Assembly: GCA_036874045.1 (NCBI GenBank)
Contig: CM072336.1
Span: 7,964,501-8,028,500 of the forward strand
Length of the DNA stretch: 64,000 nucleotides
Direction of reading: 5' to 3'
From: Cymodocea nodosa
Lineage: Eukaryota; Streptophyta; Magnoliopsida; Alismatales; Cymodoceaceae
Positions 47,705 to 57,599 of the stretch are shown here, one piece after another (within the stretch, counting starts at the first letter, position 1; each line of letters begins with the position of its first letter). Below the pieces are notes generated by a model, which was not told the DNA's origin, ran no database searches, and was given only the letters and a program-made list of their open reading frames with translations. The position numbers and the translations under genes are program-made.

Positions 47705-47719
47705 CTGGCTCTGATACCA
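47705..47719 (-). other. Primer binding site of the copia element
   Basis: The minus strand reads TGGTATCAGAGCCAG one base inside the 5' LTR, the standard initiator methionine tRNA site of plant copia elements. Confidence 0.9.
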
Positions 47720-47720
47720 C

Positions 47721-47910
47721 TGTTGGACTACACAATTTGGGGGCTCCGATGGTGGATTATTCCAGGTGATTAATACTTTGTGTTATTCAACTCTATTTAT
47801 AGCATTTAGAGGATTAACAACCTCCACCATCTCCGCCCCCAACTTCCTCCTTAAATTCCAGTAAACACCGAAATTTGAATTTGAAACTGTCTTTTTAACC
47901 AATTCCAACA
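47721..47910 (-). repeat. Right LTR (5' LTR) of the copia element
   Basis: It runs from TGTTGGACTACACAATTTGG to AATTCCAACA and has the target duplication CAGGT directly after it at 47,911-47,915. Confidence 0.92.
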
Positions 47911-48300
47911 CAGGTTGCCACCGTCTAAGATAGCTAAGAGGAGACCACCATCTGAGTTAACTATGAATCCAAAAATTTTCAATTCGCTTTTGTGGAAGAA
48001 CATCTCATGTAACGGGACTAGCTTCTGAAGACTCTCTAAAGTTCTCCAAGAAGCTCAAAATCACCTCTTGTTTGGTTGGCACTCCAGGCAGACCACCACC
48101 AACAAGTTGATTCCTACCCACATCCAACTCAACACCCATAATTCACATAAATTACCACAATCCACTCCCCTCGGACCCAAGACAACAATATGATCAATTC
48201 ACTTCCAAGGAATTCCTTGCTCCTTGGTGTCCAAGATTGGGCGCCAACAGAAACGCCCACTAGCAAATTGTGATTGAAACCAAACAGCTATTTTGACTTT
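47911..48300 (-). other. Duplicated leader-like stretch upstream of protease gene 1
   Basis: On the minus strand a GGGCGTTTCTGTTGGCGCCC palindrome-like block (about 48,236-48,255) is followed about 100 bp on by an ATG that opens MGVELDVGRNQLVGGG and GLPGVPTKQEVILSLLENF. The same block and frame occur at 60,415-60,705, where the frame is open for 69 codons; here a small length difference shifts it. TGGCGCC followed by an ORF recalls the primer site and gag start of gypsy elements. I recognise no protein family, so this may be a retroelement leader relic or plain upstream sequence. Confidence 0.35.
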
Positions 48301-48537
48301 GATGAAATTGACGAGGAAGAGATAAGATTTTCAAATTTGAGGTGAAGGATACGAGTGTTAAATTTATGGAAATAATGCATTTTTTTATTGTCGTACGACT
48401 TTCGCGTGTGCAGTGTACTTACATCATTTAACGTTAACGTCTCACCTCCTTGTATCCATCCACTGGTTATGGCAAACACTGCCAACCACATGCAAGAAGT
48501 GGTATCAGCCTCCATACATCGATCCAAGCCAACTGAG

Positions 48538-51500
48538 ATGGGTTTCTGCTGTAGGACTCCTCCCTCCTCCTACCTTCTACTGGTTCTTATTTTCATACTC
48601 CAAACCGTTTCGGTCCATGGAGGAGACACGAACAAAAGGGTAAGAATTCGATCTGATCGAAGTGATAATATCCATCCATCTTCTTTCTACCAGTACTGTT
48701 CGATCCTCACATGCAAGCATCTTATATATATGTATAAATATTACAGCTTTACGTCGTGTATATGGGAGAGAAACAACACCATGACCCGGAGCTCGTTACA
48801 TCTTCTCACCGTGACATGCTCACGTCCATCTTGGGGAGGTACGAACGTAATTATCGATCATATAATATATATATATATATATATATACCTGGCTAAGCTA
48901 GGTAGCTTCTTGTGTTCCAGCGACCAGTACGTCCATCCTTCAAGTAAAATGACCTACTAACATTTGTCATCATTAGATCCTGACATTTACTTGTCTGTTT
49001 TTGTGCACGCCCATTCTTGATTAATTTCATTAATCTTCCAGCAAGGAAGAGGCCTTGGATTCGATGGTGTACAGCTACAGGCATGGCTTCTCCGGATTCT
49101 CGGCCAAGCTCACGGACTCGCAGGCTAAGCAAATTGCAAGTATGTCTGCCACCATCGATCTATCTATCTACGTACACATACATAAGAATTTTTATTCGAT
49201 CTGTTGTAACTGAATAAATAATACCATTGTATGCGTGTATGTTACAATAATATGGATTACATATATGCAGGTATGCCGGGGGTGATTCACGTCAGCCTCA
49301 GCCGCGAGGTGAAGCTTCACACAACCAGAACTTGGGATTTTCTGGGCATCCATTACATCAACTCGACCCCCCTCCTCCGGAAGACCGAATGGGGACGTGA
49401 TGTCATCATCGGCATCGTTGACACAGGTGACTTTTCATGTTAATTTTATAATATATGATATTTTTCATTATTATTTTAATTTTTATTTTCTATAACTAGT
49501 GCATACCAATCGATAAAATAGATAATATAAATAATACTATTTAATTTTAATATATTAATAATATTAATATAATTATATTATAGTCGTAATTATACTACTT
49601 AATATCATGAGAGTCACCTGATTGATGCATTAGGAATTACCGCGACAACATGATATGCATGGGTGAGGTGAAACAAACATCTATTTATCAATTTCTTGAG
49701 AGAATGATGTTCACCATTCATAGAAACTGTGAGTAACGCTGCCACTAACCATCTGAAGAATAACATATATACGGGAGAAATTGGGATACGTGAAGAAAGA
49801 CGAATCAAAGGTTAAATTAATTTGATGACCAGTCATGAGTGGTGAGGGAAATATGAGTGGGTAGAAAAGTGAAACGATTTGGCTATATATGCATGGAATA
49901 TTACCGTAAAATGGTTGTGAATGTATTTTTTGACTAGATTTTATAAAGATGAGTATATGTATGTATTTCTTGGATATCCATCAAATATCTTGTGTAATAA
50001 ACCTACATATGGATGTTCTTGACCACTGCTTTGTTGAAGATTTCAAAGGTGTTCACTAGATTTCAATTAATAAATTTGCGCATAGGAATATGGCCGGAGT
50101 CGAAAAGCTTCAGCGATGAAGGTTACGGTCCAATACCGTCACGTTGGAAGGGGGAATGCAAGACAGGGGAGGCATTCGACAAGTCCAATTGTACCCTGAA
50201 GATTATAGGGGCAAAATGGTACACTGGTGGAATAGACCAAAGATATATCAACGCTGACTACCTGTCTGCTCGAGATGCTCAAGGCCATGGAACATTCACA
50301 GCCTCCATTGCAGCAGGCTCCTTGGTAGAGGATGCAAGCTTCCGTGGCCTTGCATTTGGCACAGCGAGAGGTGGAGCGCCACGCGCTCGTCTTGCAATAT
50401 ACAAGGCATTTTGGGCGCCAGGTGTCGGCAATGATGCTGGAGTACTTAAAGCCATCGACGATGCAATACATGATGGAGTTGATGTGTTGTCCTTGTCGCT
50501 AGGTTCGCCATCAGTCTCATTCGGCTCGCTACATGCAGTAGCCAAAGGGATCACTGTGGTCTTTGCTGGAGGAAATGATGGTCCTGCACCGCAGCTTGTG
50601 GTAAATGTGGCTCCTTGGGTCATAACTGTTGCAGCAACCACGATAGATCGAACTTTTCCAACCGCCATTACATTGGGAAATAACCAAACAATAATGGTAT
50701 GTGCATATTTATGTATATATATATATATGTATGTATTTTCACAATGTTAATATATAGTAGGAATCTCTAACCATTGTTTATGAAGTGCAGGGTCAAGGTC
50801 TATACCATACATCCACCAAGGTCCAGATGGGATTCACACCACTTGTCTTTGGCGGAAGGTAATCGAGCGATTAATTTTAGCAAACTCCCATTTGACTTAA
50901 TTTGTTTGTAATTACGTAATGTTTCTTTGGACCCCATTACAGTTGCAGTGTTGAACTTCTTCAAGTTGTCAACATAACTGGGAATGTGGTACTATGCCTA
51001 GTTGCTAGTGGTACAGCCAAATCAGCCTCCATTATTCCGGATAGAGGTGGCAAGGGGATAATTATTGCACAACGCACAACGAACCTTCTCCAACCTAGTA
51101 ACGAAGAATTTCCAATTTTGTTCATTGATTTTGAAATGGTTTATCAAATTTTTGATTATCTCCAAACTGCAAGGTACACCTGTCTGATTTTTGTTGTCAC
51201 ACTAAATTTCTCGTTTATGCCTAAGAGTCAACTCATGTTTCTCTTTCTATTGCCATAGTTCTCCAGTAGTGAAATTAAAACCAACAACAACAGTAGTTGG
51301 AAGTGAGGTGTTATCACCTAAAGTAGCGTCATTCTCTTCCAGAGGACCAAGTGCTATTCTTCCTGAAGTGCTCAAGGTATTATGCCACCACCATCTTTCA
51401 ATTCATTATTTCACGAGCTGAACTTCTATGTATAGATATGAATTCAACTAATTTGCGATTTCCCAACAAAAATACTTTGTCGTCCCAATTGAGGAATGCT

Positions 51501-52470
51501 ACATGTGCCCATGCTTTGTGTTATTTCACTATTTAAACTATATGTACCACTGTTTAATTGCCTTAGGGTAGGACTATTCAAATTAAGTATGAGAATGAAA
51601 TTCATCGTGATGGAAGGAAAGCTAACCATGACCATTATTGTTTCCTTACAACAGCCAGATGTTGCAGCGCCGGGAGTGTCCGTCTTAGGAGCAGCCAAGG
51701 AGTCATTCACATTAGGAAGTGGGACATCAGCTTCAGCTCCACATATTTCTGGAATAGTTGCGCTCCTCAAATCACTGCATCCTGATTGGTCCCCAGCAGC
51801 CTTGAAGTCAGCTCTAATGACAACATGTACTAGTTTAAAATCCATATTTCTCCTAGGATTAGAATAAGCTAAGACTATTATTTTAAAATCTATTAGATGA
51901 AAACTTACATATCTTGCTATATATTGTAATTCAGCATCAGTTACTGACGCATTCGGTTGGCCCATAATGGCCGAAGGAGCCCCAAAAAAGATTGCGGGTC
52001 CTTTCGACTTCGGAGCAGGCCATGTTAATCCTATCAAATCGATGCACCCAGGCCTTGTCTACGACATTGATCCTAATGACTACAACCAGTATATACATTG
52101 CATGCTGAAGGTAACCCCTATTTGTAACACCAGTGGTACAGCTTATAATTTGAACCTTCCTTCCATTGCGATACCATACCTCAAAGGGTCAGTCACCGTT
52201 CAACGGATCGTCACTAATGTCGATGATGCGAATTCTGTCTATGAACTACGAGCTAATCCACCTTTTGGTATCAAAATGGAGGTCCATCCAAAAACTCTGG
52301 TATTTAATGCCAGTGCTAGTGTTCTTGCATATGAAGTCAAATTCTCAAGCACGAGGAAGGTGCAGGGAGACTGTCAATTTGGAAGCTTGGCATGGTACAA
52401 CGCTAAGCATACGGTTAGAATTCCAATCGCCATTCGTACCGTGGTTCACAACTTCTACGCTGATATATGA
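48538..52470 (+). CDS. Subtilisin-like serine protease, SBT3 type, gene 1 (10 exons, complete)
   Basis: A secreted S8A serine protease expected in the cell wall space. Exons: 48,538-48,639, 48,747-48,838, 49,042-49,139, 49,271-49,426, 50,086-50,696, 50,791-50,858, 50,943-51,173, 51,259-51,376, 51,655-51,826, 51,935-52,470. All borders are GT-AG and phases agree, giving 727 residues. The signal peptide is residues 1-27 ([17 protein letters not shown]). The I9 propeptide runs from [20 protein letters not shown] to about residue 120. The catalytic triad is Asp148 (VDTGIWPES), His217 (GHGTFTAS) and Ser517 ([14 protein letters not shown]), with oxyanion Asn313 (GGNDGP). A PA-like insert spans roughly residues 350-455, and an Fn3-like C-terminal domain follows [19 protein letters not shown]. 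The usual GTSMACPH is altered to GTSASAPH, and GHGTHTAS to GHGTFTAS, with catalytic residues kept. The start was chosen for the signal peptide; in-frame Mets lie upstream. Substrate unknown. Confidence 0.92.
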
Positions 52471-52739
52471 TGAAGTTGAATGACTTGGTATTATGTTAGA
52501 TCGATGGCATCCTGTACCTGTAATTTGTCTTGCATTCATGTACCGCACCAATCACATGGTGGTGTGGACATACATAAATTGAGGATATAGTCTTTTATTG
52601 TGTTGATTGTGGATTTGGTGTGTTGTAATAATAATATGTTGGGCATATATGAATGTTTTGTGTCTAGCTATATTCGATGGTAAAGTCAATTACAATTTTT
52701 CCTTCACACTCTACTTCATCCTTCTCTCCTTTTCTCCTC

Positions 52740-52925
52740 TCTAATATGCAGGCATTTTGGTAATTTGTGGGTACACAATGGCAATTTGAGGTATGTGGAG
52801 GGGTATTTTGGTAATTTAAAGAATGAGTAAGAGACATTTTGATAATTTAGAGTTCATAAAGAAGATTTAGGTATTTTGAGGGTTTGCACGGGTGCTTAGA
52901 AGTGCACAAGAATATTTCATCTTAT
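52740..52925. repeat. Degenerate minisatellite (GTATTTTGGTAATTT units)
   Basis: Units of the kind GGCATTTTGGTAATTTGTGG recur about five times at roughly 30-bp spacing, starting directly behind the protease 3' UTR. The same unit type returns at 53,765-53,930. Confidence 0.6.
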
Positions 52926-53004
52926 TTTATGCATTCCTATATTTTAATGTCATGTAAATATATATAAAGTATAATACATATATTTTTCCTTTTTTTGATG
53001 TATC

Positions 53005-53310
53005 ATCATATATTCTGTTGTGAATATATGCTAATACATGATGAAGTTGACTTAATTTGTATTATGTCAGATGGTATACTTTGCCTTTAACTGGATGTGC
53101 ATTCGTGTACCACACTGATCACATGTTTGTCAGGTGGTGTGGATGCATATGAATTCGAGATTAGTCATGTATTGTGTTGCTTGTGGATTTAGTGTGTTGT
53201 AGTAACATGTTGGCTATATTTGAATTTGTGCTAAGTTTCAGGTAAAGTTAATTACATTTTTCCCTTTCACCATTCTACCTCATCCCCCTCTCCTTACCTC
53301 CCGTCTATGG
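53005..53310 (+). pseudogene. 3' remnant of a further subtilase gene copy (stop codon region and 3' UTR)
   Basis: ATGATGAAGTTGA at 53,038 and the next about 270 bp align with 52,470-52,745, the stop codon and 3' UTR of protease gene 1. Shared blocks are TGCATTCGTGTACC/TGCATTCATGTACC, CACATG...GGTGGTGTGGA, TATTGTGTTG.TTGTGGATTT and TAAAGT.AATTAC. The upstream coding part is not recognisable beyond a few codons. This is the tail of a third tandem gene copy whose body was lost, or a local duplication of the 3' end. Confidence 0.7.
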
Positions 53311-53314
53311 CATA

Positions 53315-53760
53315 TATATAATGCTATTTTATCATATTAACAATTATATGTAGGAGTTTGATGGATGAATGCAAGATTAATTCAATAAAAACTATTCAAA
53401 TGTGCAAAAGTCAAATGCACATGTGTAAAATCATGTTGATAAATATATAAATGTTTATATGAATTTTTCATACATTATAATATTATTTGTTATTGGGATA
53501 GCATTTGTAATATATGAAACCTTTCAAAAATTAAGTAGTAATTTCACGTCTTATATCTTTCGAGAAAAATGTCTTATTTAGATCATGTTAATTACGTCAA
53601 ATACACATAATATAAAAACATATAGTTTTATTGTTCATAAAACGAGTACATAAAAATATTATATAATTCAAGATTATAATGAAATTATAGAATTTTTGTT
53701 TATTTCTAAGAACACTTAACATTTTTAAATAGTTTAAACTCATATCTAGAAGTATTTTTA
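53315..53760. other. AT-rich intergenic DNA
   Basis: No coding or repeat structure is recognised in this stretch. Confidence 0.6.
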
Positions 53761-53764
53761 CATG

Positions 53765-53930
53765 TTGATGCATGTAAGAGTATTTTAGTATTCTAGACAT
53801 GCATTGAGAGTATTCTAATAATTTAGATGTGCATAAGAGTATTTTGATAATTTAGTTGTGCATGAGGAAATTTTAGTAGTTTAGAAGCTCATGTGGGTAT
53901 TTAGATAATTTGAGAGTTTATATAAGGATA
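53765..53930. repeat. Degenerate minisatellite (TGCATAAGAGTATTTTGATAATTTAG units)
   Basis: About five units of 27-32 bp with the core GAGTATTTTGATAATTTAG. They are related to the array at 52,740-52,925. Confidence 0.65.
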
Positions 53931-54099
53931 TATATACATATATTAATTCATTTTATGTTATTATTTTATTATATATTATTAATATTATTTATTTTATTTT
54001 TATTTAAATAGGTTATTAATATTGTATTTTTATTTATTAATTTATTATTATCATTATTTTATTCGTTGGTTTTTATTATGAAAATTACTCTTATTATTA

Positions 54100-54640
54100 T
54101 TATTTTATTTAGTTATTTGATTAACCGAGATATCTCTCCGTTTCACCGGAGTATTACTTTTATGCTTATTAATATTATTATTATATATATATGTATGTGT
54201 ATTTATTTAAATCGATCAAACCGGGTGTGTCTCGGTAAAATCACAAAATTATTATTATTATATTATTTTTTTTGCAGAAAACGGTTGAGCCGCAAACATT
54301 TCGGTTCAACCAATAAATTTATAATTTTTTTAAAAAGATCGGTTGAATCCATGATATTTCGGTTCAACGTCAACCGCTCATTTTTTTTTGTATTTATATT
54401 ATATTTTATATATATATATGATTTTAAGAGACAGGTTTAACCGAGTTCTCTCTGGGTTTAACCGGTAAAAAAACCCAATATATTTTATTTTTAAAAGAAG
54501 AAAAAAACTCAGTTGAACCGATCATGTTTCGGTTCAAACCGATTATTATATATTATATATATGTATAACATTCATTCCGTTCAACCGGTTAAACCAAAAT
54601 TACTTTTCTTCATTGTTCACGACTTCACGTTCGTTCCTTT
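54100..54640. repeat. AT-rich stretch with recurring CGGTTGAACCG / TTTCGGTTCAACC motifs
   Basis: The palindrome-like strings CGGTTGAGCC, TTTCGGTTCAACC, GGTTGAATCC, CAGTTGAACCGATCATGTTTC and CAACCGGTTAAACC recur every 40-80 bp. The same motif style occurs at 32,085-32,240, behind integrase in the gypsy element, so this may be a relic of that region from another copy. Confidence 0.5.
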
Positions 54641-54644
54641 TTTG

Positions 54645-55170
54645 TTTGTTTAATAATCATATTCTACGTTGTTTGTTTTCCGATGACCAGAGCTGATCTC
54701 AAAATCAATTGAGCGAGGTAAAACAATGAATGAGGAAAAGAATGCTTTCCATTCCACTTTATAAAATCATTACATGTATATTAAAAATCATTACATGGGG
54801 TTATACCCCTCTATGTATATTAAAAATGTACCCATCAATACAAAAAAAAACAACGTCGTCCTCCATGACCCCACATCATGCTTGACTTTTCCGATGGTTG
54901 TTGCATATCCATCATGCATAGCACTTCTTATGCACATGCACCCACGACTTCTCATGCACCCAACCAAGCTCACACGTTGACCAAGTCACACGTGAACGAC
55001 CACCCATTCACACCAATCCATGCATGAACTCAGCGATGCACCATCACTTCTTTCGTGTGTGTTGGTTCCTTATTTACAAGTTCAATTTTGATGATGAAAA
55101 ACCTAGACAATATTGTTAGAGAAGTGATTAAAGACCTATTTTAATTATGCAGTTTTGTCTGTCCGCTTTC
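54645..55170. other. Intergenic DNA, no gene recognised
   Basis: AAAATCATTACATG is repeated at 54,764 and 54,785, and TATACCCCTCT follows. This hints at an old LTR or transposon edge, but no partner repeat is seen. Confidence 0.4.
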
Positions 55171-55179
55171 TCTAAAGGT

Positions 55180-55500
55180 TTTCCTACAAACCTCTGAAAA
55201 TTACTTTCAAATTCTTTCATATTCTCTAAGGATTAGAATCTAAGACTTCTATTGAAAGTCGCCAAAATGTAAGCTTGAATTAGTAGGTTTCACCTTCTAA
55301 GTTTTTTCAAAGACTTTTATCTAAAAGTCACTGAAAGTTGTTTACTATATCAGTGAGTTTCAATTTCTAAGTTTTTCAAGGTTTCATATTTCTTGAAAGT
55401 CACCGAAATACATTACTTAATCGGAAGGCTTCACATTCAAAATTTGAAAGGTTTCACTAAAACATTTAAAGGTTGCTTTTGTTATTCTATTTATAGGACA
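55180..55500. repeat. Degenerate tandem repeat of about 70 bp
   Basis: GAAAGTCGCCAAAATG (55,254), AAAAGTCACTGAAAGTTG (about 55,322) and GAAAGTCACCGAAATAC (about 55,394) mark units spaced about 70 bp. Each is followed by a TTTCA.TTCTAAGTTTTT block. Confidence 0.6.
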
Positions 55501-55504
55501 CGTG

Positions 55505-56125
55505 TTATAATTTTAATGCATTACTTAAGTTGTGTTCTCTAAAATGTTTCAAATGAAAGATTCCATTTTTCCCAAGTATCTGAAAGTTCTTATTTATTTT
55601 TTTGAAGGCCTTCGATATGTTTAAACTTGGTATTTTTTGTGAAATTGACAAACTAATATATGATATATTACTATTTTAGAAAGATATGATTTTACACTAC
55701 AGATCTAATTTGCAAGATTACCACCTATAATTGGTGATTAACTGTTGCACATGGAATTCAACAAACATAAATGAAATTGTCAGATAGAGATGATCAAAGA
55801 AGAATTGATATATATATGAGTTAAAAAGAAATTAAATCAAATTGTAACTTAGATACAATAGGAAAATATCTAAGTTAATCAATCAAACCAAGTCACAGCT
55901 TGGATAAAAGAAAGAGAAATCTAAGTTTAAAATTAAGTTAACCCTATAATTTGGATATTAAGGAAATACAAATATTTAAGTTTAAAATTGAATAAACCTT
56001 AACATAAGGTATAATCACCTAAACTCAAAAATAAAACTACAAACTTAAGGAAAAGATAAGTTTCTAAGTCTAAAATTAAACAAATCTAAACTTTAAAATA
56101 TAAAACACAAACACATCTAAAAAAA
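55505..56125. other. AT-rich intergenic DNA
   Basis: No gene. 55,850-56,110 loosely repeats TCTAAGTTTAAAATTAA-type strings. Confidence 0.55.
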
Positions 56126-56129
56126 AAGT

Positions 56130-56655
56130 AAAACCAAATGCTCCTTGACATCAACCTAAACTATCTAGGTTGTCATTTAAGTGTTAGAAGTAGTCGTCAT
56201 CGTAAATTGAAGCAATGCTCTCGAATATGAGCCTAAACTATTTAATTTTCCATTTACATGCAAGAAAGAGTTGTTGAAATAATGTAAAACCAAATTCTCT
56301 TAGATACGAGTCTAAACTATCCAATTCACTAATTAAGTGTCAGAAATAGTCGCTGAGGTGAATTGAAACAATGCTCTCGAATATAAGCTGAAATTATCTA
56401 GTTTTCCATTTAGGTGTAGGAAATAATCGTTGGAACGAAGTAAAACCAAAATGCTCTTGGATATAAGCCTAAATTATCTAGTTTTCCATTCAAGCATAGA
56501 AAATAGTTGTTGGAATAAAGTAAAACAAAATGTTCCTAAATATAAGCCTAAATTATCTAAGTTCTTGATTTAAAGTGTAGAAAACAGTTACTAAATTGAA
56601 TTAAATTATCGAATGCTTCTAGATATGAGCTTAAACTATCATACAATTACTTCAA
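56130..56655. repeat. Minisatellite with a 78-bp unit, six to seven copies
   Basis: The block AAACCAAATGCTC and its variants recur at about 56,132, 56,210, 56,288, 56,366, 56,445, 56,523 and 56,607. The period is 78-79 bp, with the last spacing longer. Each unit also contains GAGCCTAAACTAT and a GAAATAGTCGTTG-like string. Confidence 0.85.
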
Positions 56656-56659
56656 CATC

Positions 56660-57185
56660 GGTGAAATTGTATTATAAGTTGTGACTAAGAGCTTAAATAG
56701 ACCTTTTTATATTTTTTATCTTTATTTATTCTTAGATAAATTGTACATGAAATTTTGTACTTTCACAGTCATAAATGAAATGAACTTTTAAATTTACATA
56801 TTCATTTACACATTTGATTACATCTGGCACGACGTAAATGAGCCATCATTCTCAAAAAAAGGTGTAAGGTATAGAGAGGTCCCTCAAATAATAAATAAAA
56901 TTTGATACAAAATCAACATTTGCGGCGTTAAGCAAAAGGAACCCATGGAAACATTATTGTGTAAACTTTGTCATGTATAAACTTTGATATTTTGTTTGTT
57001 ATCAAATACGAAGAATGAAGGTACTTGAAATTTGTGTACAATTGAATTTTGGAATTTAATATTTTGTGTAAATTAATATTCATTTGAAATCTTATTTTAG
57101 TGTTTTATTTTTACATTACCGTCTTCATTATGTACAAAGGTTATATATTTAATTAATAATAAATGTATACGTTTTAGTCTGTAAC
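56660..57185. other. AT-rich intergenic DNA
   Basis: Nothing is recognised; possibly the interior of the non-autonomous CACTA element whose end follows. Confidence 0.5.
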
Positions 57186-57189
57186 TTAA

Positions 57190-57538
57190 TATTTGTATGT
57201 ATCTATCTACAGTGGCAAATCTAAATATCAATTGTAACAATCTAATCCATCATAATAGATACTAAAAATACAATTTTTGGTTGACAATGGTGACGAACTA
57301 TATGAAAATAATGATGAATGACCCATCACAATTTTTAGTTCTATTGTTACGACTCTGATCATCACAATAGAAAAGGAATCCGTCACAATAGGCACAACTT
57401 ATAGTGATGGATGCTAGAAAATCGTCCACTTATTGTGATGTCATCTATTGTGACGGATTTCAAAATGCGTATTGTGATGATTTTGGAGCTATAATGATAG
57501 ACGTTTTTTGTCACTATAGATCTGATTTCTTGTAGTGT
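57190..57538. mobile_element. Terminal and subterminal part of a CACTA-type DNA transposon
   Basis: The segment ends TCTGATTTCTTGTAGTG. Its complement, CACTACAAGAAATCAGA, is the typical terminus of plant CACTA elements. The preceding 300 bp hold many short direct and inverted subterminal repeats of the type TATTGTGATGG, CCGTCACAATAG and CACTATAG. No transposase is present and the opposite terminus was not found, so this is either a non-autonomous element or a broken end. Confidence 0.6.
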
Positions 57539-57599
57539 CGTACTTCATTTTTGTGTAAAAGTGAAGAATTCTTTTAAAGAGTCAATAAGGATGGTAACA

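Larger units (their letters stand above)
42471..47910 (-). mobile_element. Ty1/copia LTR retrotransposon, nearly full length; broken
   Basis: LTRs of about 190 bp (42,471-42,660 and 47,721-47,910) with TG...CA ends (TGTTGG...CCAACA on the right) are flanked by the target duplication CAGGT (42,466-42,470 and 47,911-47,915). On the minus strand the parts are: primer binding site, a GC-rich repetitive leader, gag with a CCHC knuckle, protease/integrase, reverse transcriptase, RNase H and polypurine tract. The coding region is interrupted only a few times. By eye the LTRs differ at roughly one base in ten, so it is an old insertion. Its insertion into the P450 exon postdates that gene. Confidence 0.93.
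41653..52745 (+). repeat. Segmental tandem duplication, unit 1 (with insertion)
   Basis: 41,653-42,084 matches 59,961-60,408. 47,965-51,600 matches 60,415 to the window end, covering upstream DNA and the protease gene with its introns. The interval 42,085-47,960 (P450 fragment plus copia element) has no counterpart in unit 2. The repeat distance is about 18.3 kb at the left border. Exons are clearly more similar than introns, apart from one conversion tract. Confidence 0.85.

Noticed and set aside
47193-47769. Pro/Ala/Arg- and Gly/Arg-rich ORFs of up to 180 codons on both strands
   Set aside because: They come from the GC-rich minisatellite in the copia leader, which is open in almost every frame.
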